Part shown: positions 8,778 through 17,814 of the stretch, in pieces
Numbering within the stretch: position 1 is the first letter of the stretch
Layout of the letters: each line of letters begins with the position of its first letter
Source: AC-69 sp963751665
GTDB taxonomy: Bacteria; Actinomycetota; UBA4738; HRBIN12
Assembly: GCA_963751665.1 (NCBI GenBank)
Contig: CAVVVF010000005.1
Coordinates: 1 to 64,000, forward strand
Length of the DNA: 64,000 nucleotides
Reading direction: 5' to 3'
Notes under the pieces: model-generated
What the model was told of the DNA's origin: nothing
Database searches by the model: none
What the model saw: the letters and a program-made list of their open reading frames with translations, nothing else
Made by a program: the position numbers and the translations under genes

Positions 8778-10526
8778 CCGCCGTCCACCGCCCATGGCAG
8801 CCAAGCTCGGACCACCGTGCCCGACCCGGCCTCCGAGACAAGGTCCCATTTCCCACCGGCCATCTCGATGCGCTCCCGCATCCCGAGCAGGCCGAAGTGA
8901 CCGCTCGACACGGAAGCCGCCGCCTCGGAGGGGTCGAATCCGGCTCCGTCATCGCCAACCTCGAGTACCACGTGACCGTCCATGGGCTTCAGCGAGATCC
9001 ACACCCGATCGGCTCCAGCGTGCTTGACGGCGTTCGTCAACGCCTCTTGGGCTACCCGGTACAGGACGATCTCCTGCGCCGGTAGAAGGCGTGTGCCGAG
9101 CGTCGAATCGATCGAGGACTCGAGGCCCGCCTCGCGCCCGATTGCAGCGAGCTGCTCCTGGAGGGCGGCGACCAGTCCGAGGTTGTCGAGGGCGGGTGGC
9201 CGGAGCTCGCTCATCATCTTTCTGAGATCGCTCACTTCCTCTCGGATGCGACCTTGGACTTTTTCGATCGCCTCTCGTTGGGAGGCCACGGACGGCTGAT
9301 CGAGGGTCCGGCGAGCTCGTTCCAGCATCACGTCCAGGGCGGTCAGGTGCTGGACGGGTCCATCGTGGAGCTCAGCCGCCACCCGTTTTCGTTCCTGCTC
9401 CGTCGCCTGAACGGTCCGCTCGAGCAGCTTCTCCTGCTCCAGTTGGAGGCGCTGCAGCTGACGTTCCGCCATGACACGCTCGGTGATGTCTCGAGTATTG
9501 AGCACCATGCCCCCGACGAGGGGATGGTGGAGTAGGTTCGTCGCCGCGGTCTGGACGTGGCGCCAGGACTCCTCGATGTATCGAAGCCGGTAGTCGACGT
9601 TGACGGTCGACGTTGGATGTTCGACGAGACCGTCCAGTGCCTGCTGCACGGCGGGCAGGTCCTCCGGGTGGACGAGCTCCGACAGTCTCTTGCCGGTCAG
9701 ATCCTGCAGCGAGTAGCCGACGAAACGCCCGGCGGAGGGGCTCGCATACAGGATGCTCAAGTCTTGGGTCGATCACGGTGATGAGATCGGAAGCGTTGTG
9801 GATCAAAGACTGGAACTGCGCTGCACGTTGGGCACTTGCGCGGCGAAGCAGGAACCCCATGGCCAGGGCGGCGAGCGTCCCGAGGATCCCCAGGATGACG
9901 CCGACACGCACCAGTCGCGTCAGGGTTGCATCCACGTTGCGAGTCATCTGCCCGACCGCATCGTTGGTGATGGTGCTGACCTGTGCGCCGATGATCCGAA
10001 GTTGGAGGACCCCTTGGTGGAGATCCCGGGCGCCGGGACCTCGCGCCAGCAGGTCGTCGCCGGTCGCGACGAGCTTGGCGATGAGCAGCCGTTCCTGTTC
10101 GAGCTTGGCCAGGACCTTCCAGTCGTTGCTTGCCGGCGGGATGTGCACGCGGCCATCCGCACCCTGGACCGCATCCACCGTCCCCCCTTCGAGAAGCGCG
10201 ACGGCGTTCTCTTGGAGCGCTTGCGCATCGGCTTGGGGGTCAGCGGGGTAGCCGGACAGGCTCAGCAGCTCATCCTTGATGTATCGCTCGGCAACGGCCC
10301 GCTGACGAGCGGCGACGTTGACGACAAGCGCAGCGTCGCGTTCGCTGGCCGTCGCGATCGCGTTGTATCCGAGGATCGTCCCGATCACGAGCAGGTACAC
10401 GGCCACGATCCGGAGGAGCCGGCGTTCCGAGCCGACCTGCCCGACCCGCCGCGCTCGCCGGTCTCGGCCCCGGGCCGCTCCGCTCAGCCGATCCGCTACC
10501 TTCTCGCTCAAGACTCGCCTCGTCAC
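8774..10526 (-). CDS. Membrane sensor histidine kinase with PilJ/nitrate-sensor-like periplasmic domain, PAS, HisKA_3 and HATPase (one frameshift)
   Basis: GTG 10526 overlaps the cupredoxin stop (GTGA). The protein has a membrane segment (VAVYLLVIGTILGYNAIA), an extracytoplasmic helical region containing VNVAARQRAVAERYIKDEL like PilJ/NarX-type N-termini, a second membrane segment (LGILGTLAALAMGFLL), a PAS domain (HNASDLITVIDP..), HisKA_3 with the phosphorylatable His in AAELHDGPVQHLTALD, and HATPase motifs (NAVKHAG, DDGAGFD). The frame breaks near 9766, where one extra A (CCCAAGAC) separates TVIDP from LSILYASPSAG; removing it gives about 583 residues. It presumably phosphorylates the receiver encoded next. 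The stimulus is unknown; the upstream cupredoxin suggests copper or redox (inference). Confidence 0.8.
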
Positions 10527-10981
10527 GAGACGACCAGGGAAGCGTACATGCCGCCCAGGTAGTGGCCCTCGAGATTGCAGTAGAAGACGTAGTGGCCGGG
10601 AGGCAAACTCACCACGAGCACCCGAGACTCCCCGATGTCGAGCTCGGAGTCCTCCGTCACCACGTGGATCTGCGGCGAGTCCTCGTCGACCGACAGCCCG
10701 TCGGGACCGAGAGGGAGGTCGGCATCTCCCAGGTCGGTCCGCACCACGACGAACTCGTGAGTGGAAGGCCCGCCGTTGTGGATATCGAATGCCACCTGCC
10801 CTGCCGAGACGTGTGTCTTCCCAGGGCCGATGTGGAAGTCCTTGACGGCCACGCCGATGACGGACCCGGGACGGGCGGAAGGGGCGCCCGAGCAAGCAGG
10901 ACAAAGCAGGGCGAGGCTGAGCCCGAGGACGGCCCAGCACGCCGATCGCCTTCGCCGATGGAGCCTCAGGGGATCCGTCAC
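10523..10981 (-). CDS. Secreted cupredoxin-like protein
   Basis: The start is taken as GTG 10981, with GAAGGA about 9 bases upstream. A basic n-region (RLHRRRRSA) and hydrophobic stretch end at LLCPACSG, where a Cys could be lipidated, although the lipobox is weak. The mature part has a type-1 copper site pattern: His in THEFVVV, then Cys, His and Met in YCNLEGHYLGGM. Such proteins carry electrons or bind copper outside the membrane. It is the first gene of an operon with a sensor kinase and a receiver, joined by 4-base overlaps, so it may be a ligand-binding partner of the kinase (inference). Confidence 0.8.
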   Translation of the reverse strand: MTDPLRLHRRRRSACWAVLGLSLALLCPACSGAPSARPGSVIGVAVKDFHIGPGKTHVSAGQVAFDIHNGGPSTHEFVVVRTDLGDADLPLGPDGLSVDEDSPQIHVVTEDSELDIGESRVLVVSLPPGHYVFYCNLEGHYLGGMYASLVVS

Positions 10982-11231
10982 GCACCTAGTTCCTTCAGGA
11001 CTTGATTCGGAAGAGTTGAGGTCCCCCTTGAGCATGGCCAAACGGCCCACCGGCATGCCGGGCGAGGCGATGGCCACCAGACGTGAGTGGAGCCGGCGAC
11101 CGCCAACCTATGGAACGCTCATCGCGGCCATAGGCAGGGCGACGTCGGGTCAGTGCCGTTCCGCCGGGTCCCGCTCAGGTTGGCGAGCGCCGTCGAACGA
11201 CCGACGCGAGATGCTCCGGCGCCCCGATCAG

Positions 11232-12430
11232 TCATTGCCGGGCGGGGCCGGTAGCCCTGCCGAGCTCCGCCAGCCGCCGCTCGAGCAGGCGCCGCTCGGC
11301 GTCGTCGTGGACCAGCGCCAGCGCGCGGCGGTAGGCGTCGCGGGCCTCGTCGGTGCGGCCGAGGCGGCGCAGCAGCTCGCCGCGCGTCGAGTGCAGGTAG
11401 CGGTAGTCGTCGAGGGCGAGGCGGTCGACGATCGTCGAGCCCCGCCTCGGGACCCTCGCGCCTCGGCGACCGCGACGGCGCGGTTCAGCTCGACGACCGG
11501 CGAGCCGGTGAGGCGGGCGAGCTCGCCGTAGAGCGCGGCGATCTGCGGCCAGTCGCGCGGCTCGTCGGCGTGCAGCGACGCGATCGCCGCCTGCACGACG
11601 TAGGGGCCGCGGCCGCGCAGGGCGAGCGCCCGGTCGAGCACCGCCCGCCCGTCGGCGATCTGCGCCGCGTCCCAGAGCGAGCGGTCCTGGTCGGCGAGCA
11701 GCACCAGCTCGCCGTCCGCGGAACCGCGCCTCGCGGCGGGCGTCGTGCAGCAGCATCAGCGCCAGCAGGCCGTGCACCTCCGGCTCGTCGGGCATCAGCT
11801 CGGCGAGCGCCCGCCCGAGCCGGAGCGCCTCGGCGGCCAGCTCGCCGCGGCCGCCGTAGCCCTCGTTGAAGATCAGGTAGACGACCGCGAGCACGGCGGC
11901 GAGCCGATCGGGCAGCAGGTGGTCGGGCGGCACCCGGAACGGGATCCCGGCGGCCTTGATCTTGCGCTTCGCGCGCACCAGCCGCTGGGCCATCGTCGGC
12001 TCGGGGACCAGGAAGGCGCGGGCGATCTCGTCGGTGGTCAGGCCGCCGAGCGTCCGCAGGGTGAGCGCGACCTGCGCCTCGGTGGCGAGCGCCGGATGGC
12101 AGCAGGTGAAGATGAGCTCGAGCCGCTCGTCGGGAAACGTCGTCTCGTCCATCGTCGTCCTCCGCTGCCTCGGGCACCTCGAGCAGGCGGGTCTTCGCGG
12201 CCAGCGTGCGATCGCGGCGGATGCGGTCGATCGCCCGGTTGCGCGCCGTCGTCACCAGCCAGGCGCCCGGGTTGGCCGGGCGCGCCGTCGCGCGGCCAGC
12301 GCTCGGCGGCGATCGCGAACGCCTCCTGCGCGGCTTCCTCGGCGAGGTCGAAGTCGCCGAGGAAGCCGATCAGCGCAGCGAGGACGCGGCCCCACTGGTC
12401 GCGGAAGGCCTGCTCGAGGATCGCTACCAC
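11232..12430 (-). CDS. ECF sigma factor of the SigJ/DUF6596 type, frame-disrupted
   Basis: Four frames must be joined. From GTG 12430: VVAILEQAFRDQWGRVLAAL and FDLAEEAAQEAFAIAAERW (sigma region 2). Then VTTARNRAIDRIRRDRTLAA, TLRTLGGLTTDEIARAFLV (region 4, helix-turn-helix) with LVRAKRKI, and a long C-terminal extension (VVYLIFNEGYGG ... DEPEVHGLLALMLLHDARR). Frame changes lie near 12290, 12155, 11715 and 11440. The C-terminal extension is typical of ECF sigma factors encoded with YCII proteins. The start overlaps the YCII stop. Sequencing errors in GC runs are the likely cause of the breaks, but true decay cannot be excluded. Confidence 0.7.
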
Positions 12431-12786
12431 TCCACGATCGGGCGCACCTCGATCGCGCCGCCCAGGCGGGCCGCCGGGATCCGCGCGGCCAGCTCGATCG
12501 CGGCGTCGAGGTCGTCGGCCTCGAAGAGGAGGTAGCCGCCGAGCGCCTCCTTGATCTCGACGAACGGGCCGTCGGTGGTCAGCGTCTTGCCGTCCTGCAC
12601 CCGCACGGTGGTCGCCGTCTCGGGCGGCGTCCAGCTGGAGGCCGGGGGTGACGCCCGGGGTCTGGTTGATCGCCTGGTAGTCGGCGTAGACGGCCTTCTG
12701 CTCGTCCTCCGAGAGGCGTCGCCCACGCCTCCGGCGACCGCGGCGTCGGGGTGGTCGCCCTGATGGATCAGCAGCATGTACTTCAT
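12424..12786 (-). CDS. YCII-related protein, partner of the ECF sigma factor (two frame changes)
   Basis: ATG 12786 follows AAGGAGG at ideal spacing. The protein begins MKYMLLIHQGDHPDAA, continues in another frame as LSEDEQKAVYADYQAINQ and returns as QDGKTLTTDGPFVEIKEALG ... LGGAIEVRPIVEW. The TDGPFVE motif is the hallmark of YCII/DGPF-domain proteins, which are nearly always encoded beside a SigJ-type ECF sigma factor, as here. Two one-base corrections (near 12715 and 12640) restore about 120 residues. The family's biochemical function is poorly defined; a sensing or stress role with the sigma factor is the usual proposal. Confidence 0.7.
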   Translation of the reverse strand: MKYMLLIHQGDHPDAAVAGGVGDASRRTSRRPSTPTTRRSTRPRASPPASSWTPPETATTVRVQDGKTLTTDGPFVEIKEALGGYLLFEADDLDAAIELAARIPAARLGGAIEVRPIVEW

Positions 12787-12903
12787 CGCTTCCTCCTTCT
12801 CGGGATGGTCGCCTATAAGACGAACGGGGAGCGGCGAAATCGACAGCTCCGCGCCACCTGACGATCCTACGCCGACCATCGACGCGAGCCTTTCCGAACC
12901 GCC

Positions 12904-13494
12904 TCACCTGCGGACCCAGAACGTCACCGTCGCCAACACGCGGGGCTGGAACGGGCTGTGGTCCACGGCTACGAACTCGGCCCGCAGCTCGTGTTGCCCC
13001 GGTGAAGCGGTGACCTGAGCGCCAAGAGCGGTCGTCATCGAGACGAGCGAGCCGTCGAGATACAGATGGATGTGTCCCTCGTTCGGCACCAGGCGAAGGG
13101 AGGTGAACGGGACGACCTTGCCACCGTTAAGTCGGAGGCCAATCGGGATCGAGGCGGGATCGCCTCGAAACACCTCGCCCTCATGCGGCGACATGATCTC
13201 GAGTCGGGCCGTCGTCGACGGTCTCCCAAGGGAGGGACGCGCGCCGAGGAGGAACGGAAAGATCGTTGCCAGCACGAAGCAACCGAAGGCGATCACCCCG
13301 AGCCCGACCGCGGGAGCCCGTTGCAGGGGAGGAGACGGATGATTGAAGAACCAGTAGGCCCCGTAGGCGGCGCCGAACCCCGCGAAGAACAGCCCCATGG
13401 CGATGAATGGCGCAGGACCCGGGACACCGACGTGCGCCACCACCCACGAACCAGCAGCGATCACCACACACATCATCGTCGGTGCTCGGACCAT
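12904..13494 (-). CDS. Membrane protein with C-terminal Ig-like domain
   Basis: The start is taken as ATG 13494 with GAGGG just upstream; a longer frame exists without support. The 196 residues include three hydrophobic segments (TMMCVVIAAGSWVVAHV, FIAMGLFFAGFGAAYGAYWF, AVGLGVIAFGCFVLATIF). An outward beta domain follows: RLEIMSPHEGEVF ... NEGHIHLYLDG ... SPGQHELRAEFVAVDH. The HIHLYLDG pattern resembles small domains found near cupredoxin and copper-trafficking genes (for example DUF4399-type), but no metal site can be assigned. The function is unknown. It is intact and stands alone. Confidence 0.65.
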   Translation of the reverse strand: MVRAPTMMCVVIAAGSWVVAHVGVPGPAPFIAMGLFFAGFGAAYGAYWFFNHPSPPLQRAPAVGLGVIAFGCFVLATIFPFLLGARPSLGRPSTTARLEIMSPHEGEVFRGDPASIPIGLRLNGGKVVPFTSLRLVPNEGHIHLYLDGSLVSMTTALGAQVTASPGQHELRAEFVAVDHSPFQPRVLATVTFWVRR

Positions 13495-14003
13495 TGGCAC
13501 CCTCGCGACCGATTCGCGAGAGCGCTTTCGGAACCCTGATCCGCTGCTACCGTCGGTAAGCGATGTCGAAGCGGGCGGCGAGACCGACGCCCGGAAGCGC
13601 GAGGCGAGACCGGACATCGCGATCGTATTCAGCCGGCGCCTGGTGGTGGCCTTCCGCTGGGTGCTTGGAACTGGTCCGCTTGGAGCGCTTCATCCACGAC
13701 CTCCTGTACAGCGAACCAGCATCAGCTTGACTGGCCCCCTTCTGGTGGGTCAGCCGTGCGAGGTGCTCGATCCGCCGTCCACGGCCTCCACGCGTAGACC
13801 ATCACCAGCGGGCTCATCGTCCGCCATGGCCGCCCCTCGCCTTCCCACGATAGATACGAACGGTATGTCGGGTGATCGGAACCCCAGTGGTCGCGGTATC
13901 GGGCAAAGTCCGTAGCCCCTTTTGGGCGCAGAATGGAGCCCGTTGGCCCACTAGCCAAACAGGTGCCTCCTTGGCGACACTCGTTGTAGCCGGGAGGTGA
14001 ATC
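13495..14003. other. Intergenic region, about 500 bases
   Basis: Long frames here overlap each other on both strands and none resembles a known protein. The last bases before 14004 carry GGGAGG, a strong ribosome-binding site (see the next gene). No tRNA, terminator or repeat was recognised. Confidence 0.5.
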
Positions 14004-14028
14004 ATGGGAACTGAAAATAGCTCGGGCG

Positions 14029-15495
14029 GTGCCTGAGCTGATGCCCCCGGCGGGACCTCTGAGGGTGGTCATCGCTGATGACATACCCCTGGACCGACAC
14101 CTCGTGCGATTCCTCCTTCAGGAGGAGGGCTTCGAGGTGGTCGGCGAGTCCTCAGGTGGTGCTGAGGCCGCGAGACTCGTCGCGGAGCATCGACCCGACG
14201 CTGTCGTCCTCCACGGGAATCTCACGATCGAAGGCGGATCCCATGTCATCCAGTGGATCCGCCTAACCTCACCGTGGACGAAGATCGTGCTCCTTACTCC
14301 TCACCCTGATGAGGCATCCGTGGCTGGGCCCGAGTACAGGGCGGACGCCGATCTCGAGGAGGGATTCGGGCTCAAGGATCTGGTCGCCGCGCTGAGGAGT
14401 CTCTGTCGACCACCCGTGCCCGCCCTCGACGTGCTGGAAGAGGCCGCGGGCGAGAAACAGGAAGGTTTGGAGGGACGACTTGTGGGCCGGCGACCCGCGG
14501 CCGCGGTACGCGTGGTTTTGGGGGAGGCGGCAGGGACGCATTCCGGGCCGTTGCGCTCTGTGCTCGAGCACGAAGGGTTCGACATCGTCGGACAGGCGTC
14601 GAACCCCGACGAGTTGGAGCGGGTCCTTGCCGCCGAGGAGCCCACCGCGATCGTCCTCGACGCGAATGTGGGCGCGATGGCCGTACTCGCCGCGCGGGGG
14701 AAGCTCCCCGACGCCGGGATCGTCGTCGTGTGGCCCCCGGGGATCCTCGCTCCAGTCGCCGACGAGCAGGTCGAGCCGTCGCGCGTGTATCAGGACCTCG
14801 GAAGGGCCGTGCGACGAGTGGCCCGCTTGGCCCTTCTGCGCGAAAGAGCGACTGCACCGACCGGCATCGAGGCCCCCGCGCGGATCCCCGCCGCCGTTGC
14901 CCGCATGAGGCGGCGGGAGCCTGCGCCGGAGCCCATCGCGACGAGTCCGGTAAGCGAGGGCATCCGCCGAGGTGGCGTGATCGTTCTGATCGCCGCGGCT
15001 TCACTCATCGTGTTGATGGTCGCTGCACTGGCGCTCACCATGCCAGACCGGTTGGGGATGGTGGCGAAGTCCCGGAGCCCTTCGCCGTCGAAGTCAGTTG
15101 TCGCTCCGTCCCCAAAGGGCGGCGGAAACACCGACACGAAGGGGTGCGGAGGACCTTCGCATCCGATCGCGAACGAGGCTCCGCTCGGCAACCACGGCCA
15201 TCACGATGACCACGGATCGCAAGGCAACCAGGGGCACCACGTCCAAAGGGGCCATCACGGTGCAGGCTGCAAGCCGCACGGCGACCACGGCCACCAAGGC
15301 CCGCAGGGGAGCAAGGGGAACCACGCCAACCACGCCAACCACGCCAACCACGCCAACCACGCCAACCACGGAAATGGCGGCGGCCATGGCCACCACGGCC
15401 ATCCGGGCCTCCCCAGTCATTCCAAGCGGCCGACCCATGGCGGCCACCACGGCTCGGGTGGACCCGGCGGCGAAGCTCAACTTCCGTCTGTCTGA
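14029..15495 (+). CDS. Two degenerate receiver domains, membrane helix and extracellular His/Gly-rich tail
   Basis: The 488 residues begin with a receiver-like domain (PLRVVIADDIPLDRHLVRFL) in which the phospho-acceptor position is His (AVVLHGNL). A second, more degenerate one follows (VLEHEGFDIVGQ ... IVLDANVGAM), keeping Asp but lacking the acidic pair and the Thr. A single membrane helix sits at about residues 316-338 (GVIVLIAAASLIVLMVAALA). The last 120 residues hold 26 His with Gly/Asn, including NHA units. With receivers inside, the tail lies outside and should bind metal ions. The listed start is GTG 14029. A better ribosome-binding site (GGGAGG) serves ATG 14004 in another frame, so an indel near 14035 is possible. 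No family is known to me for this architecture. Confidence 0.75.
   Translation: MPELMPPAGPLRVVIADDIPLDRHLVRFLLQEEGFEVVGESSGGAEAARLVAEHRPDAVVLHGNLTIEGGSHVIQWIRLTSPWTKIVLLTPHPDEASVAGPEYRADADLEEGFGLKDLVAALRSLCRPPVPALDVLEEAAGEKQEGLEGRLVGRRPAAAVRVVLGEAAGTHSGPLRSVLEHEGFDIVGQASNPDELERVLAAEEPTAIVLDANVGAMAVLAARGKLPDAGIVVVWPPGILAPVADEQVEPSRVYQDLGRAVRRVARLALLRERATAPTGIEAPARIPAAVARMRRREPAPEPIATSPVSEGIRRGGVIVLIAAASLIVLMVAALALTMPDRLGMVAKSRSPSPSKSVVAPSPKGGGNTDTKGCGGPSHPIANEAPLGNHGHHDDHGSQGNQGHHVQRGHHGAGCKPHGDHGHQGPQGSKGNHANHANHANHANHANHGNGGGHGHHGHPGLPSHSKRPTHGGHHGSGGPGGEAQLPSV
15319..15372 (+). repeat. 9-bp tandem repeat encoding Asn-His-Ala
   Basis: Five perfect AACCACGCC units (15319-15363) and a sixth partial one encode successive NHA triplets in the His-rich tail. 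Perfect identity points to recent slippage, so copy number may vary among strains. Confidence 0.9.
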
Positions 15496-15576
15496 TGCCT
15501 CCTGGGCAGGGTTTGGAAGCTCGGGGAGTCCCTCGGGTCGCGCTTGGCAAGTTCCTCTTTGGCAGCGGCGACCTCA

Positions 15577-15684
15577 TCAGCACGAACAGACCGGGACCTT
15601 GAGTGCGTAGGCGGCGCGAAACACTGCGGCGAACTCCCCCGCGTACAGGTCCGGGAAGCTCGGGTCGCCGATCGGACCCTCCCC
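15577..15684 (-). pseudogene. Fragment resembling the N-terminus of an ECF sigma factor
   Basis: A 35-codon frame without a start codon reads IGDPSFPDLYAGEFAAVFRAAY before a stop. SFxDLYxxEFxxVxRxAYxL is a common start of ECF sigma factors, leading into region 2. No continuation is found in other frames downstream. It is either a gene remnant or a frameshifted piece. This 340-base gap between the His-rich gene and the next CDS otherwise holds nothing recognisable. Confidence 0.3.
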
Positions 15685-15838
15685 CTATTTGGCCTGGAGA
15701 ATGCTTCGGATGGTCCTGCTTTTCTCCAGAAGCTCATCCGCGTACGGTTCCTGCATCCAACTCGAACCATTTGGCCCGGCCGCCCGTATATCCACCGCGT
15801 CCGGATTCCTCCTACCTCGGACGCGAAAGGAGGCACCG

Positions 15839-16126
15839 ATGCGAAAGGCCATCGTGGGAGTCGTGGTGGCCACACTCCTTCTTGTTTGGGGTGGATCGGC
15901 GCTTGCGGCCAACCCGCCCGGAACGGGCCAGCCCTCGCAGTCGTGCCTGAGTTCGTCGGCCCCGAACGAACCGGGTCAGGCGGCCAACGCGCCGGGCTCA
16001 GCCTTCAACGAGAACGGCGGGATCGCTGGCAGCGTCTACGCCGGCAACGGCGTGTCGGCCACCCAGGCCGGGAGCCCGAACGCCGTCTCGCAGTACGACG
16101 TGGCCTGCTTCCAGGTGAGCCACTAG
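15839..16126 (+). CDS. Small secreted protein of unknown function
   Basis: ATG 15839 follows AAAGGAGG with good spacing; the frame is open further upstream but unsupported there. The 95 residues start with a clear signal peptide (RKAIVGVVVATLLLVWGGSALA, cleavage near ALA-AN). The mature protein is rich in Pro, Gly, Asn and Ser, and has two Cys, in QSCLSS and in VACFQ near the end, that may form a disulfide. The pattern APGSAFNENGGIAGSVYAG and SQYDVACFQVS resembles short exported proteins seen in actinobacterial genomes, but I know of no function. It stands as a single gene, convergent with the carboxypeptidase. Confidence 0.75.
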   Translation: MRKAIVGVVVATLLLVWGGSALAANPPGTGQPSQSCLSSSAPNEPGQAANAPGSAFNENGGIAGSVYAGNGVSATQAGSPNAVSQYDVACFQVSH

Positions 16127-16139
16127 CGGCGAGCGGTGC

Positions 16140-16964
16140 TCACCGGGCTCTGCTCAGCTCCAAGACGGCATCGGCGAACCGTTCGACGTTCGTCGAAGAG
16201 AGCGCTCCGGGCGGGAGCTCCACCACGAAGGCCGTGGTGCCCGGGTAATGGTGGTTCTCCCAGCCCGCAGCGCTCCCTGGATACCGCGGAAGCCGTTTGA
16301 GCGGAAGGCCCACCAGCCGGGCGTACCGGCCCTCGACGGCGACGCTTCCTCCCGACTCGTCTACGAGCGCCTCGTCCTGATGGAACCAGATGGTGATCCG
16401 TGGATGGATCCGGAGGATTAGGGCGTGGACCGCTCGGGACTCCGGTTCTGACAATGGCCGAGGGCCCGAATAGTCGAAGGCGGCGGGAGCCCCGATCGGC
16501 TGCCAGCGCCATGGGAAGTTCCGATTAAGGTCGACCCCGCGCGCGTTCTGACGTGTACGTGCGACGACACCGTCGGGGTTCAGGTCGGCGATGACCCAAA
16601 GGTTGACGCCCCTCGGTGGCGAGTCGCTCAGCAGGTCTCGGACCACGGGGATCCCGGCGGGTTCGCTGCCGTGGATGCATCCGACCACCAGGATGGTGTT
16701 CCGACTGGACGGGTCGCCGACCTCGCTCGCCGCGAGGGGCCGACCCTGCACCGAACGCCCCAGCCGGACGGTCCGGCGGACCAGGCGAGACCGAGGCGGG
16801 GAGGGCAAGGGCGACGAATTCTCGGCCGGGGACAGCCTCGCGGCTCGCGTGGGGACCCCTCCTTCGACGAACTCTGCTATGGCGGAGGCGACGACGATCG
16901 CGGCAAGGAACGCCAGGAACACCCACGACACGGAACGCCATGAGCGACGCGACGACGTTGTCAA
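16140..16964 (-). CDS. Secreted or membrane-anchored M14 zinc carboxypeptidase
   Basis: The sequence carries the M14 zinc site: VVGCIHGSEPAG (H-x-x-E), QNARGVDLNRNFP (substrate-binding Asn-Arg) and a downstream His in TIWFHQDEA. The catalytic Glu is in AFVVELPPG. The closest pattern is murein peptide amidase A / gamma-D-glutamyl peptidase type, so cleavage of cell-wall peptides is likely but unproven. The N-terminus has a hydrophobic anchor (SWVFLAFLAAIVVASAIAEF). The start is uncertain: TTG 16964 follows GGAGG and gives 274 residues, while the frame is open to 17141. Zinc ligands and catalytic Glu appear intact. Confidence 0.75.
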   Translation of the reverse strand: MTTSSRRSWRSVSWVFLAFLAAIVVASAIAEFVEGGVPTRAARLSPAENSSPLPSPPRSRLVRRTVRLGRSVQGRPLAASEVGDPSSRNTILVVGCIHGSEPAGIPVVRDLLSDSPPRGVNLWVIADLNPDGVVARTRQNARGVDLNRNFPWRWQPIGAPAAFDYSGPRPLSEPESRAVHALILRIHPRITIWFHQDEALVDESGGSVAVEGRYARLVGLPLKRLPRYPGSAAGWENHHYPGTTAFVVELPPGALSSTNVERFADAVLELSRAR

Positions 16965-16993
16965 AGGGCCTCCGGAGCGAGCACGTTCCCAGG

Positions 16994-17107
16994 CTACTCC
17001 GGCCCTTCCACGTTGATGACCCGCTCGCCCGACCCCGACCGGACCACCACGATCTGACGCTCCTCGTCGCTCGGGTTGCTCTCCCGATGGATGGCGCTTG
17101 AGGCCAC
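16994..17107 (-). CDS. Possible small protein between cupredoxin and carboxypeptidase
   Basis: A frame following the cupredoxin stop contains a protein-like stretch (REESN-type region ending QIVVVRSGSGERVINVEGPE) and a stop at 16994. GTG 17107 would give 37 residues, but no ribosome-binding site is convincing. It might be a small gene or chance. Confidence 0.2.
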   Translation of the reverse strand: MASSAIHRESNPSDEERQIVVVRSGSGERVINVEGPE

Positions 17108-17218
17108 GTTCGATGCGCTCGGAAGGCTGGTGGTCTCGCATGGCGCGGAGGGAACGCCATCCCGCCTGCTGTCATCCGACGGCCGAAGACCGCCGTGGCT
17201 CGCCGTCTCGCGATGGCC

Positions 17219-17611
17219 CTACCCCTGGACGATCAGCGTTCCCTTCATACCCTCGCTCACGTGGAACCGGCAGATGAACGGGTACGTGCCGGGAGCCAGG
17301 TCCATCGCGACCTGCTGAGACTGCCCCGGCTGGTTCTCGATGTCGATGCTCTGGCCCGTGACCGTGAACGTGTGCGGAACCGAGCCGACGTTCGTCACCG
17401 TGATCGTGGTCCCCTGCTTCACCGTGAGCTCCGTCGGTGCGAACACCAGAGCGCCGCCTGCGCCCTGCTCGAGGGTAGCCCCTCCGCCTCCGGGGGCCGA
17501 CGTGCTTCCCGTCGGGGACGCCGTTGAACCCTTGCTGCACGCTACGCCGGCCAGGCCGAGAACGAGCACCAGCGTTACCAGCATCGACTTCCTATTCGTA
17601 ATCCGGCACAC
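17219..17611 (-). CDS. Plastocyanin-like cupredoxin lipoprotein
   Basis: GTG 17611 with GGAGG six bases upstream gives 130 residues; ATG 17584 is a weaker alternative. The signal peptide ends in the lipobox LAGVAC, so Cys25 is probably lipidated. After a Ser/Gly/Pro linker, the cupredoxin domain (ALVFAPTELTVKQGTTITVT) has a complete type-1 copper set: His in VPHTFTV, then Cys, His and Met in FICRFHVSEGM. It should act outside the membrane as an electron carrier or copper binder. The nearby carboxypeptidase and small secreted protein suggest a surface-protein neighbourhood. It is one of three cupredoxins in the window. Confidence 0.85.
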   Translation of the reverse strand: MCRITNRKSMLVTLVLVLGLAGVACSKGSTASPTGSTSAPGGGGATLEQGAGGALVFAPTELTVKQGTTITVTNVGSVPHTFTVTGQSIDIENQPGQSQQVAMDLAPGTYPFICRFHVSEGMKGTLIVQG

Positions 17612-17814
17612 CTTCGACCTCCTCGATCTCGGCCGCTCCGGCCGTGGGAAGCCACCCTTCAGGCGGCACGAATACCCTGTGCCCCAGCCAACAGCTCACC
17701 AGGGTCGAACGGCCCTCGGCGGGCGGGCCCTTGCTCCACGCTCGGAGGGAGCAGACCGGAGGCAGCTCACATCGAGCGCTTCCCGAAGCGGCTTGCATCA
17801 TAGAGGATCAACGC

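Noticed and set aside
15319..15372. CRISPR array or minisatellite outside genes
   Set aside because: The 9-bp units have no spacers and lie in frame within a coding sequence as NHA triplets.
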